Assembly: GCF_014696715.1 (NCBI RefSeq)
Contig: NZ_JACJQO010000006.1
Location: 124,001-188,000 of the forward strand
Reading direction: 5' to 3'
From: Pseudanabaena sp. FACHB-2040
GTDB lineage: Bacteria > Cyanobacteriota > Cyanobacteriia > Phormidesmidales > Phormidesmidaceae
Length of the DNA stretch: 64,000 nt
In this document: positions 36,316-45,122 of the stretch, piece by piece
Numbering within the stretch: position 1 is the stretch's first letter
Layout of the letters: every line of letters starts with the position of its first letter
Notes under the pieces: model-generated
The model's input: only the letters and a program-made list of their open reading frames with translations
The model's database searches: none
Told to the model about the DNA's origin: nothing
Translations under genes and position numbers: made by a program

Positions 36316-37776
36316 CTAATCGTTGTCAAAGAAAAGGTCGTTGAGCGTGTTGATGATGCCAAAGGGAGCCAGGAGTGGGCTAAAGATACGGCCAACGGCA
36401 TCCAAAGCGCCGAGATAGCCTCGCTTAGGCACAACCACAACATCGCCATCTTGAATCTGATAATCATCAATCAGATTACTGAGGTCAATGGCCTGCCTTT
36501 CAATCTGGCCATCTTCAGTGAGTCGAACCAGAGTAACATTCCGCAGTTGAGCCGTATCCATTAGCGGCCCACCGGCAGCAGCAACCGCACTGGAAACAGA
36601 GCTATTCGGCTGCACCGTCACCTCTCCAGGCCGAGTAACTTCTCCGACGACCCGAACCCGAACATTGGTCGGAGCAAAGCTAGAACTGGCAATCAGGCGC
36701 GGGTCTAGATTCTCTCCGCTTCGAGCTACCGGTACATATACCGAATCTCCGTCTGCCAGAACCACAATGCCCGGATCCTGACCATTCGTCAGCACATCCC
36801 ACAGGTTAATTGTGAACTCCCGCGTTACCCCGTTTGGCAAGCGGCGTTGAACAACAATACTGCGGATGTCCGCCGTACGCTTAATCCCACCAGCTGCCGT
36901 TAACGCCGAACTTAGAGTGGGGGTGTTGGTTGCATTAGTAATGTTGGCAGACGGATTGACGATGGTATTAACCTGCGTCAAGCTGCTGAGCTGAACCGGC
37001 CCCGGACGATATACTTCGCCTGCGATATTGACAACAACCGGCCTCAGAACGGTTAAGTTAGCATCTACAACCGGGTCGGTGAGGAAAACTCTCAGCCGGC
37101 TCTGAACATCCTGAGCCAAGTCATCGATGCTTCTACCGGCAGCAGGCACAGAGCCAATCAGAGGCACGGTGATGGTGCCATCTGGTAGGACAACTCGGGC
37201 TCCTGTAAATTCCTCATATCCTAGAACCAGGAGCAGGATCTGATCGCCAGGCCCCAACACATAATTCGTCAGCAGATCCTGCGGAAGATTAGAAAACCCT
37301 GGATCATTAAAATCCATTGTCTCCGACTGAGGATTCATAAAATCCGCCGGAGGCGGAGAAAAAGGCAGCGTTTGGGCAGACGCAGGAGCCTGGGGCGTAG
37401 CGGTTTGAGGTTCTGGGGTTAACGCAATCTCATCAACCTCAGCAGCCTCTACTAATGTTGCTGGCTCTGGCGTTGCTAGCTCAGCAGCAGGTGCATCGGC
37501 TGTAGGGTCTGGTGCGACGGTCAAAGACTGGTCTGTAGGGACCACCGCATCAGCACTAGTCGTACCTAGATCAACATCAGCATCAGCACTGAGATCGGCT
37601 GCAGCAACCGGCTCAAACTGAGCAGGGGCAACTGTATCTAGCTGAGCGGACGAGGACAAAGGTAGTTCTGGCTCTGCCTGGGCTTGGGCAGGTACCTGAG
37701 CTGCCCACAAACTACACAGAACAGCGGAACCAGAGAGTAAAGGCAGCAGGTACTGACGGGATGAGGCCATGTTCAT
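36316..37776 (-). CDS. Wza-like polysaccharide export protein
   Basis: A 486-residue outer-membrane polysaccharide export (OPX) protein. A signal peptide (LLPLLSGSAVLCSLWAAQVPAQAQA) is followed by a 110-residue stretch rich in A, T, P and D with no visible fold. Then comes the Poly_export domain (YVLGPGDQILLLVLGYEEFTGARVVLPDGTITVPLIG) and two or more SLBB domains (VVVNIAGEVYRPGPVQL and VRVRVVGEVTRPGEVTV). There is no lipobox cysteine at the expected place. It is the last gene of the minus-strand cluster, 60 bases after the copolymerase gene, and should form the exit channel for the polymer. Confidence 0.9.
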   Translation of the reverse strand: MNMASSRQYLLPLLSGSAVLCSLWAAQVPAQAQAEPELPLSSSAQLDTVAPAQFEPVAAADLSADADVDLGTTSADAVVPTDQSLTVAPDPTADAPAAELATPEPATLVEAAEVDEIALTPEPQTATPQAPASAQTLPFSPPPADFMNPQSETMDFNDPGFSNLPQDLLTNYVLGPGDQILLLVLGYEEFTGARVVLPDGTITVPLIGSVPAAGRSIDDLAQDVQSRLRVFLTDPVVDANLTVLRPVVVNIAGEVYRPGPVQLSSLTQVNTIVNPSANITNATNTPTLSSALTAAGGIKRTADIRSIVVQRRLPNGVTREFTINLWDVLTNGQDPGIVVLADGDSVYVPVARSGENLDPRLIASSSFAPTNVRVRVVGEVTRPGEVTVQPNSSVSSAVAAAGGPLMDTAQLRNVTLVRLTEDGQIERQAIDLSNLIDDYQIQDGDVVVVPKRGYLGALDAVGRIFSPLLAPFGIINTLNDLFFDND

Positions 37777-37836
37777 ATGTTCTCGTGAGGCGAGTCGAGG
37801 TGTAGACAGCAGAGAATTGAGAAAAGGTGGACTAGA

Positions 37837-40068
37837 CTAGAGGCTGACTGGTGCGCCTTTGCGCGCTATTGCCTTATCGCTATACCCGTAAGGGCGAGAC
37901 TTCGCCAGAGAAACGTAGTCATCATGCTCGTTTCGAACATCAACCCCGTTCGCAATAAAGCCCAAGATATTGGCCCCCGAACGAGACAGTAGGGACTTAG
38001 AAGCCGCTACGCTAGCAGAATCAACCTGTCTGGGTCGGACAACCATCAAAATACCGTCGGCAGATTTCCCTAAAACCGCTGCGTCAGCGGCTCCTACTAG
38101 AGGAGGTGTATCGAAGATGACGTAGTCAAACTGCTGAGCCAAGCTGCCAATCAGCGACGCCATCCGCTCAGAATCTAGCAGGGCTAACGGGTTGGGTGGA
38201 ATCACACCCGCTGGCAACAAGGTTAAATTTTGGGCTACCGGGATTAAGGCTCGGTTGAGGTCACCCTCACCCACCAGGACATGGCTCAGACCAATTGTGT
38301 TTAGCACGTTCCAAAGATGATGCTGGGAAGGCGCTCGCATATCAGCATCTACCAGAAGCACCTGCTTGCCTGCCTGGGCCATCGTGGCAGCTAAGTTAGC
38401 ACAAACCTCAGACTTGCCTTCCTGCTCAACTGAGCTGGTAATTGCAATCGAGCGCAAGGGCTTGTCAGAGCTAATAAATTTCAGGTTTGCCTGCAGCATC
38501 TGATACGCCCCACAAATGAAGGGCTGGTTGCCTCGCATTGCCACAATCCGAGGAGAAAACTGGTCACCATCGAAGCCAGACTGGTCATCTGTTGGGGTTG
38601 AGAACCGAGGAATTAACCCCAGAAGGGTATATCCCAGTAGAGCCTCAGCATCCTTGACGGTCTTAACAGATCTATCAACCAGGTCTAGTAAGAAGGCAGT
38701 CGCCACCGCAGCCAGTCCTCCAGCAACTAGCCCTCCGGCAAGATACAGGGACAGGCCCTGGCCACTAGGATCAGTCGGGAGCAGTGCTGTTTCAATAATC
38801 TGAGCACTACCGACAGTTTGGCTTTCGGCTAACTGAGCTTCCTGCAGGCTATTTAGCAGAGCTTCGAAGGAAGTTCGAGCCACAGCCAGTCTCTGCTCTA
38901 GCTCTAGCTGCTGCTTTTCTAGAGAGGGAAACGTCTGGGAGCGTTGGATGTAGGCGTTACGAGCCTGGGCCAAAGCCTGGATTTGGCTGACAGCACTCAG
39001 ACGATCAATTTCGGCTTTAGCTAGCTGGCCCGTCAGGTCGCGAGACAAGTCGCTCATCTGGAGCGCATCAGGGACAAAGCTCACCTCGGTATTCAGCACT
39101 TGTGCAACCCGATTGCGGAGCAGAGCCTGCAGCGCTGCTTCTTGCCTTTCAAATGCCTGAACTGTGTGGTGGTTGCTGGTGTAGCGGGTTCTCTGGTTAG
39201 CGAGATCTGTCTGAACCGTCTGCAGATCAGTGAGTGCCTGCTGGATACCCGGTGCTTGGCTTAGGGTTTCTAGCTGGAGCGCCTGTTCTACCGTCATTCC
39301 TAGCTGCTGACGTAGATTGGCTGCTCGGGTGTCGGCATCGGCCAGAGCGGCTTGGGTAGTGTTGATTTGTGAGTTAAGGTTGTTAATTGCTTCGACGGTA
39401 GCATTTGTCTCTACCTCAAGTGCTACAACCTGGTTTTGAGCCTTGAACTGCCGTAGGGCCTCTGCTGCTTCCTCAACTTCGCCTTCGGCTTTTGGCAGCT
39501 GCCTTTGTACGAACTCCCTAGCGGCAGTCGCTTCCGAACGGTTCATAGATACATTGAACCGAACATACGAGTTCATCACCTGGTTGACGATATTGGCCGC
39601 TTCTCGCGGGTCTTCTCCCTGATAGGCAATTGAAATGGTGTCTGAGGTGTCGGCGGGCGTCACGGACAGGTTTTGCCTGAGGGTTTCGGGATTGAGGAGC
39701 TGATTGTTGCTATCCCGCAGGTTGAGCTCACGAACCGTCTCTTCCATTACAGGCAAAGACTTAATAATGTCAGCCTGAGTTGCCAGAACGTTCCCAGGAG
39801 AAAAGGGGCTAATGCTCTGAGGTTGGCCTAGCGCAGTACCAAAGCCAGTCAAGTTTGTAGAGCGGTCTGGCTGGATTAGGAGTTTGCCTCCGGCTTCATA
39901 AATAGGTTTCTGCTGGGCCCCGTAATACGCTGCTGCTACAACAGTTGCTAGCAGAACCGTCATTGCAGGCAACCAGCGGCGCTTGAGAACTAACCAGTAT
40001 CTTTGAAGATCGATATCTTCACTGGAGTCTCTGTAATCGATTGTATTAATGATGCTTTTATCTTCCAT
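37837..40068 (-). CDS. Wzc-like polysaccharide copolymerase with BY-kinase domain
   Basis: A 743-residue chain-length determinant and bacterial tyrosine kinase from MEDKSIINTIDYRDSS. A first membrane helix (WLPAMTVLLATVVAAAYYG) leads to a periplasmic Wzz region with long coiled coils (about 180-420). A second helix is GLSLYLAGGLVAGGLAAVATAFLLDLV. The cytoplasmic kinase has the P-loop region SSVEQEGKSEVCANLA, Walker A' VLLVDADMRAP and Walker B YVIFDTPPLVGAAD. The C-terminal tail has only a few tyrosines (DDYVSLAKSRPYGYSD), the likely autophosphorylation sites. A longer frame starts at 40146 but the ATG at 40068 fits the family. Confidence 0.9.
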   Translation of the reverse strand: MEDKSIINTIDYRDSSEDIDLQRYWLVLKRRWLPAMTVLLATVVAAAYYGAQQKPIYEAGGKLLIQPDRSTNLTGFGTALGQPQSISPFSPGNVLATQADIIKSLPVMEETVRELNLRDSNNQLLNPETLRQNLSVTPADTSDTISIAYQGEDPREAANIVNQVMNSYVRFNVSMNRSEATAAREFVQRQLPKAEGEVEEAAEALRQFKAQNQVVALEVETNATVEAINNLNSQINTTQAALADADTRAANLRQQLGMTVEQALQLETLSQAPGIQQALTDLQTVQTDLANQRTRYTSNHHTVQAFERQEAALQALLRNRVAQVLNTEVSFVPDALQMSDLSRDLTGQLAKAEIDRLSAVSQIQALAQARNAYIQRSQTFPSLEKQQLELEQRLAVARTSFEALLNSLQEAQLAESQTVGSAQIIETALLPTDPSGQGLSLYLAGGLVAGGLAAVATAFLLDLVDRSVKTVKDAEALLGYTLLGLIPRFSTPTDDQSGFDGDQFSPRIVAMRGNQPFICGAYQMLQANLKFISSDKPLRSIAITSSVEQEGKSEVCANLAATMAQAGKQVLLVDADMRAPSQHHLWNVLNTIGLSHVLVGEGDLNRALIPVAQNLTLLPAGVIPPNPLALLDSERMASLIGSLAQQFDYVIFDTPPLVGAADAAVLGKSADGILMVVRPRQVDSASVAASKSLLSRSGANILGFIANGVDVRNEHDDYVSLAKSRPYGYSDKAIARKGAPVSL

Positions 40069-40274
40069 GGCTAGGTGCGAATGATTTGTTTCAAGCGCCA
40101 ACGCACATCCTAAGTGGAGGGAGATGTTCCTGCCAAAACTAGCCAATAGGGGGCTGGAGGATGTGCAATTTCAACTTTAGCTTACCGATGTAGGCTTCCC
40201 ACTTGGCTCTCCCGTTACTTCACAAGGATTTCAAGTTGGTAAATCTGCAGCTAAATCCTGAGCGACAGGCGAAC

Positions 40275-40907
40275 TTATGTGGGGAATAGGTTGTCTAATG
40301 TTGGGTTTTGATAACTTCTAGCCTGTTTGGGCTGGCAGGGGTTGCCAAAACAAATGTAGCCTGATGGTAAAGATTTGAAAACGCTGCTGCGAGCGCCCAC
40401 AATGGTGTTGGCCCCGATGCTGACGCCTGGGCCGACAAAGCAGTCTGTCGCCAGCCAGGCTCCATTGCCAATAACAACCGGGGATGTTTCTAGGCGAAAG
40501 GTCGGATCTTGAATATCGTGGCTACCTGTGCATAGGTAGCTTTTTTGAGAGATGACACAATTGCACCCCACCGTAATCCTGTCAAGACTATAGAACACAA
40601 CATCATCTCCAATCCAGCTATAGTCTCCGATGCTGACCTTCCAGGGATAGGTGAAGCGAGCGGTAGGTCGAATAACGACAGCCTGCCCAATTTGAGCTCC
40701 AAACAGACGGAGCAGGAAGCGGCGAGGACTATGGGCAGCGTGTAGGGTCAGGGGAAAGACAATGGCCTGCACCAGCCACCAAAGCAGAATGACCCACTTA
40801 GGCCGTCCTGGATCATACCAGGACTGGTCATAGCGCCTTAAGTCAATCCAGGAGGGCTCCTCAAGCACACCCAGATTTAAACTTTGGACAGGATAGTTTT
40901 TATCCAT
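40275..40907 (-). CDS. WcaF-like hexapeptide acetyltransferase
   Basis: A 210-residue left-handed beta-helix acyltransferase similar to WcaF of colanic acid synthesis. The N-terminus DLRRYDQSWYDPGRPKWVILLWWLVQAIVFPLTLH is the characteristic segment before the hexapeptide repeats. The repeats (VVIRPTARFTYPWKVSIGDYSWIGDDVVFY and GVSIGANTIVGARSSV) cover about residues 75-195, with H114 in the CTGSHDI motif as the likely catalytic base. It overlaps the upstream glycosyltransferase gene by 8 bases, indicating translational coupling, and probably O-acetylates the repeat unit. Confidence 0.87.
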   Translation of the reverse strand: MDKNYPVQSLNLGVLEEPSWIDLRRYDQSWYDPGRPKWVILLWWLVQAIVFPLTLHAAHSPRRFLLRLFGAQIGQAVVIRPTARFTYPWKVSIGDYSWIGDDVVFYSLDRITVGCNCVISQKSYLCTGSHDIQDPTFRLETSPVVIGNGAWLATDCFVGPGVSIGANTIVGARSSVFKSLPSGYICFGNPCQPKQARSYQNPTLDNLFPT

Positions 40908-41958
40908 GTTTCTGGGGTTGAGGGGCGGTCTGAGGAGATTTGAGCTCTAGCTGGGGGGAAGGCTGTGCTGGCTGGTCTTTGAAATTAAGATGCCCTTTGA
41001 AGTGCCGCAGTTCGTAGAGTTTGACGCCGATTTGGTATTCGTACTGGCTCAACAGGCGGCCATAGATATAGCCAGCTCGTCCATCTAGAAAACCCAGTTG
41101 AAGAATATAGAAAAGAATGAACCTTAGCCAGGGCTTGAAGGGAAGACGGACCCAGATTTTTTTAAGAAACCGCTTGCGCTGTACAGCATTGCCCCAGAGG
41201 CTGGCCCCAATGGTACCTTCATCGCCCATGCCGGTGAGTAGGTTGTAGTAGACGCGGGCTTCCCAGTTGGAGTAGCGATTGTGTCGCTCTAGCCAGTGGA
41301 ACAGATCCCGAAAGTCTTCATGAATCATGTCGTTTTTGAGATAGCCCACAGCCCCCGGCACGATTACGTGCTCGTGAACCTCGTTGTCTCCAGTATTGGG
41401 GATATCGCCGGTCTGGAGGTCTTCGTAGCGTCCCTGGCGGTGGCGAAAGAGCCTTAGGTTCCAGTCGGGGTATTTGCCGCCGTGGCGAATCCAGGTGCCC
41501 AGGAAAAAGACGCGTCGGTTTAAGTAGTAGCCGTCAAAGTCTGGGTTTTGAATGACTTGGGAAATTTCCTGCCAGAGTTCAGGGGGAATGCGCTCATCGC
41601 AATCGACAATCAGCACCCACTCATTGCGGAAAGGTAGGTTGTCGAGTGCCCAGTTTTTCTTTTTGGGCCAGTGCCCATTGAAATGAAACTGGACAACCTG
41701 GGCACCGGCCGCTTCTGCGATCGCAATGCTGCGATCGCAACTCTGAGAGTCAACCACAAAAATTTCGTCTGCGGGTAGCAGGCTAGCCAAGCAGTCAGGC
41801 AGGTTTTTCTCTTCATTTTTGGCCGGAATCAAGACTGAAACCGGAACCGAAGCCGGATCAGGGCCCAAGTTGAGGGCCAAATCGGGAACCGAAACAGAGC
41901 TAGATGGAGTAAGCATGCGTTTGCCGGGTAGTGCAGACGGTAGAACAGAAACAGTCAC
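40900..41958 (-). CDS. Family 2 glycosyltransferase (first of pair)
   Basis: A 352-residue GT2 enzyme. After about 35 variable residues the GT-A domain starts VPVSVLIPAKNEEKNLPDCLASL. DEIFVVDSQSCD and VLIVDCDERI carry the nucleotide-sugar and metal aspartates. KYPDWNLRLFRHRQGRYEDLQTGDIPN...EVHEHV is the acceptor-side motif of the WaaE/KdtX-like group. The C-terminal hydrophobic segment may touch the membrane. It overlaps both neighbours (4 and 8 bases). Donor sugar is unknown; the UDP-xylose and UDP-glucuronate made at 6643-9118 are possible donors. Confidence 0.88.
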   Translation of the reverse strand: MTVSVLPSALPGKRMLTPSSSVSVPDLALNLGPDPASVPVSVLIPAKNEEKNLPDCLASLLPADEIFVVDSQSCDRSIAIAEAAGAQVVQFHFNGHWPKKKNWALDNLPFRNEWVLIVDCDERIPPELWQEISQVIQNPDFDGYYLNRRVFFLGTWIRHGGKYPDWNLRLFRHRQGRYEDLQTGDIPNTGDNEVHEHVIVPGAVGYLKNDMIHEDFRDLFHWLERHNRYSNWEARVYYNLLTGMGDEGTIGASLWGNAVQRKRFLKKIWVRLPFKPWLRFILFYILQLGFLDGRAGYIYGRLLSQYEYQIGVKLYELRHFKGHLNFKDQPAQPSPQLELKSPQTAPQPQKHG

Positions 41959-42911
41959 GAAACCGATGACTCACTAGGAGCAGCAGCACCTGGGGAAGAG
42001 GTGCTCAGCAGCCTGAGAGAGCTGAGTACGTAGCCCAGCTGGCCGTAAGCATAAACCAGGTTGTCAAAACACTGTGCCAGATCTCGCCAGTACCGAGCAG
42101 CCTTGTAAAGCCCTCGCAGCAGGCAAACTGATCGGCTACGAACCTTGCCGAGAGTCAAAGCCCCGTCCAAGCTTTCCCGATAGGCCTCGCTGATACCCTG
42201 CCACCAGCTGCGGCGAAGAAACCATCTGGGGTTTAACCGCTCGGGCGCAACCTGGTGAGCAACTAGGGCCTCCGGCAGATAAAGCACCTTAAAACCACGC
42301 TTTAGAGCCTGCTGCGTCATGTGAAGTTCTTCGTTAGAGAGCAGGTTCTTACCGACTCGGCCCAACTGTGGGTCAAAGCCACCGATTTGCTGTAGAAAGG
42401 CCTGGCGAATGGCATAGTTAAGGCCGCGTGGAGTCAAGCCGGGCTGAGTAATTAGCTGAGGTAGTTCGCCTAGATCATAGGCCCCTAGATTGCCCGCCAG
42501 AGCGGGAGAAAGCCATCGAGGTGGCAGCGTATTGGGCGGCCAGAGGAGGGTGACTTTGCCGCCTGCAATCGCAACCTCAGCATCCGCCGCAAAAGCCTGA
42601 TTCAAAGCAGACAGCCAGCCTACACTGGCCTCAGCATCGTCATCTAAATAAGCCAAAAGTCTCCCCTGAGCTGCGACAGCTCCCCGGTTACGAGCCACCG
42701 ATAGGCCCAGCACTGGTTCATACAAATAGCGCAGTCGAGCATGGCCAAGCCGCTGCTCGACCACCTGACGTGTAGCATCCGTTGAAGCATTGTCGATAAC
42801 CAAGATTTCAAAAGGCTCAAAGTCTTGAGCCAGCAGGCTATCAATAGCAGCACCCAGATAAGCAGCTCGATTGTGGGTGCAAATGATCACAGATATCAAG
42901 GGTTCAGGCAT
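41955..42911 (-). CDS. Family 2 glycosyltransferase (first gene of operon)
   Basis: A 318-residue GT2 enzyme starting MPEPLISVIICTHNRAAYLGAAIDSLLAQ. The aspartates of LVIDNASTD and LAYLDDDAEA supply the donor and metal site, and GGFDPQLGRVGKNLLSNEELHM is the usual acceptor-side motif. It resembles the HpsE-type glycosyltransferases of hormogonium polysaccharide loci in general form, but I cannot assign it to that system. The stop overlaps the next start in an ATGA. It is the promoter-proximal gene of the cluster. Confidence 0.88.
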   Translation of the reverse strand: MPEPLISVIICTHNRAAYLGAAIDSLLAQDFEPFEILVIDNASTDATRQVVEQRLGHARLRYLYEPVLGLSVARNRGAVAAQGRLLAYLDDDAEASVGWLSALNQAFAADAEVAIAGGKVTLLWPPNTLPPRWLSPALAGNLGAYDLGELPQLITQPGLTPRGLNYAIRQAFLQQIGGFDPQLGRVGKNLLSNEELHMTQQALKRGFKVLYLPEALVAHQVAPERLNPRWFLRRSWWQGISEAYRESLDGALTLGKVRSRSVCLLRGLYKAARYWRDLAQCFDNLVYAYGQLGYVLSSLRLLSTSSPGAAAPSESSVS

Positions 42912-43284
42912 GGCATCCTCTCACTGCAAACCCCAAACAGAACATAACACCGTCGCAGTATTAGGCACTGTCCCTAGCTTGCCCGACTCTGGCTAAGACG
43001 GCTACGGGTTTTGTCGTAATTTTCTACCTTTAACCACGGACGCATTGTTTTTTAGGAACGAATCTAAGACAAAAACATGGGGAAGACGTGGAGAAGGAAA
43101 GATGCAGGGACACGGCGAGCAAAGCTAACGCTATAGAGTTCCCCCATTTCTCTCACCTTCTCCGTCTCTCCAACTACTCCTCCCCCTGCCTCCACGTGCC
43201 GCAACTCACCGCTAACAAAGCACTACTATAAGAACCAGAGCCTTGTCGCCGCCTACCTAAGGACTGCCCTTCAGTGCATAGCCC
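42912..43284. other. Divergent intergenic region with a degenerate repeat
   Basis: No gene is seen. It holds an imperfect inverted repeat: ACGTGGAG-N10-GCAGGG (43086-43109) against CCCTGCCTCCACGT (43184-43197), enclosing pyrimidine-rich sequence. The promoters of the exopolysaccharide operon and of deoC must lie here, but none was assigned. Confidence 0.5.
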
Positions 43285-43965
43285 ATGAGAAACACTCTTA
43301 TCGATGCCGAAACCATCGATCTTGCCTCGTATATCGACCATGCACTACTGCTACCAACGACTACAGCTGAGCAAGTAGCTCACGGCTGTGGCGAAGCCGA
43401 CCGTTATAACTTTGCTGCTGTCTGTGTTTATCCAGTCCATGTCAGGCAAGCGGCTGAACTGCTGCGCAACCGTCCTGTCAAAGTGTGTAGCGTCATCGGG
43501 TTTCCCACGGGAGCCACGACTTCAGCCACCAAACTGTATGAAGCTCAAGAAGCCGTCGAAAACGGGGCTTCTGAATTGGATGTTGTGATTAATCTGGGGT
43601 GGCTAAAAGCCGGACAGACTGATGCGGTTCACCAAGAGCTGGCGATAATTTGTGAGGAAACCAATCTCCCTGTAAAGGCCATTTTAGAGACGGCTCTGCT
43701 GACACCGCCAGAGCTAGAGCTAGCCTGTGAAATTTGTATGGATGCAGGGGTTACCTTTCTCAAAACCAGCACTGGTTGGCAGGGTGGGGCCACCATCGAG
43801 GTGGTACAGCAGATGAGAGAGTTAACCAAAGGTAGAGTCGGCATCAAAGCCTCCGGGGGAATCCAAACCGTAGATCAGGCGGTGAGTCTCATTCAAGCGG
43901 GGGCAACTCGATTAGGCACCTCTCGTGGTCCCAATCTCATCCATCAGCAACAGGCCAAGGCTTAG
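43285..43965 (+). CDS. deoC: Deoxyribose-phosphate aldolase
   Basis: Cleaves 2-deoxyribose-5-phosphate to glyceraldehyde-3-phosphate and acetaldehyde in nucleoside catabolism. It is a 226-residue TIM barrel: [15 protein letters not shown] at the start, [29 protein letters not shown] with the catalytic aspartate, FLKTSTGW with the Schiff-base lysine K160, and GIKASGGI with the second lysine K188. Both lysines are intact. It lies 194 bases before recO with no shared operon signal. Confidence 0.94.
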   Translation: MRNTLIDAETIDLASYIDHALLLPTTTAEQVAHGCGEADRYNFAAVCVYPVHVRQAAELLRNRPVKVCSVIGFPTGATTSATKLYEAQEAVENGASELDVVINLGWLKAGQTDAVHQELAIICEETNLPVKAILETALLTPPELELACEICMDAGVTFLKTSTGWQGGATIEVVQQMRELTKGRVGIKASGGIQTVDQAVSLIQAGATRLGTSRGPNLIHQQQAKA

Positions 43966-44159
43966 GGTCATTGTTACAATAGGTTTATATGAAGATGTAG
44001 GTGTTCCTACCGCAACCGCAATCCCTGGGCGATTTGCTGCGACGTTTGTGATGGCTCGTCAGTTTTGATGTTGAGTCGTGACAAGGTGACCAGGTAGCGC
44101 CCTTGCCGCGATTTAAGTTGGGGGAACCGCAGCCATTTGCCGGGGTAAACCGTCTTTCC

Positions 44160-45086
44160 ATGAGCCGCACCTATCGAGCTACTGCCATCAACCTTAAGGC
44201 GATGCCCATAGGGGAAACTGATCGGCTCTTGACACTGCTAACACCAGAGTTGGGCGTGTTGAGGGTGACTGCTCCAGGTGCCCGCAAACACCTATCCCAG
44301 CTAGGCGGACGCAGCGGTCTATTTGTCATTAATGACGTCTTGATCGCTAAGGGCAAACGCCTAGACAAGCTGGTTCAGGCAGAAACTTTACGCTCGTTTC
44401 CAGGGTTGAGTCAGCATTTAGGCAAGCTCACAGCCAGTCAATACCTGGCTGAACTGGTTTTACTCCAGGCCCTTGATGAGCAGCCCCAGCCTGATTTGTA
44501 CTACCTGTTCGTGGAGCACCTAGAGCGGATAGAAGCCAGTTCACAGTCAGGTATTTTGGCCTGCCTGACCCATGGTATCTACCATCTCCTGGCTCTAGAA
44601 GGGGTAGCTCCCGATTTCCAAACCTGCTGCGTAACCCGTCGGCCCGTTGTTCCAGACCTGAGCAATCCAGATTGGCGGATTGGCTTTAGTGTTGCAGCTG
44701 GGGGAATCTTTCAGCTTTCTGAGTTGGGTCGCTTGGCCAGCGGCAGAGCTGCTGGAGTTTATACCCAATCCTCAGTAGTGGATAGCGCTTCTAAGCACTC
44801 AGTACGAAGTCACCGAGTCCAAGAGGTCGAGTCGGCAGCATCCTCCCAAAAGGCAATTGCGGTAACTCAGCTAACGGCTTTGGAGCTAGCGCTGCTGCAG
44901 CAGCTCAGTCGGGCCGATTTAGTGACAACGGCTCAGGGATTAGCCTCCCCGGTCGGCAGCGGGGTGAGACAACCCCACGAATTGTGGATGCGGATTGAAC
45001 GGCTTCTGAGACAATATGCCCAGTACCAGTTTGATCAGCCAATCCGTTCAGCTGCCTTAATTGACACCTGTTTTTCCAGCAAATAG
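44160..45086 (+). CDS. recO: DNA repair protein RecO
   Basis: A RecFOR-pathway protein that loads RecA onto SSB-coated single-stranded DNA. From MSRTYRATAINLKAMPIGETDRLLTLLTPELG it has 308 residues: an OB fold (about 1-80) followed by the helical C-terminal domain (YLAELVLLQALDEQPQPDLYYLF). The zinc-binding cysteines of Deinococcus RecO are mostly absent. A variable insert (about 205-245) is rich in S, A and V. The longer frame from a TTG at 44103 is unlikely. The MFS gene follows after 36 bases. Confidence 0.9.
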   Translation: MSRTYRATAINLKAMPIGETDRLLTLLTPELGVLRVTAPGARKHLSQLGGRSGLFVINDVLIAKGKRLDKLVQAETLRSFPGLSQHLGKLTASQYLAELVLLQALDEQPQPDLYYLFVEHLERIEASSQSGILACLTHGIYHLLALEGVAPDFQTCCVTRRPVVPDLSNPDWRIGFSVAAGGIFQLSELGRLASGRAAGVYTQSSVVDSASKHSVRSHRVQEVESAASSQKAIAVTQLTALELALLQQLSRADLVTTAQGLASPVGSGVRQPHELWMRIERLLRQYAQYQFDQPIRSAALIDTCFSSK

Positions 45087-45122
45087 TCCAGCGAATAGTC
45101 CAGCCCCTGACGAGATAAACCC

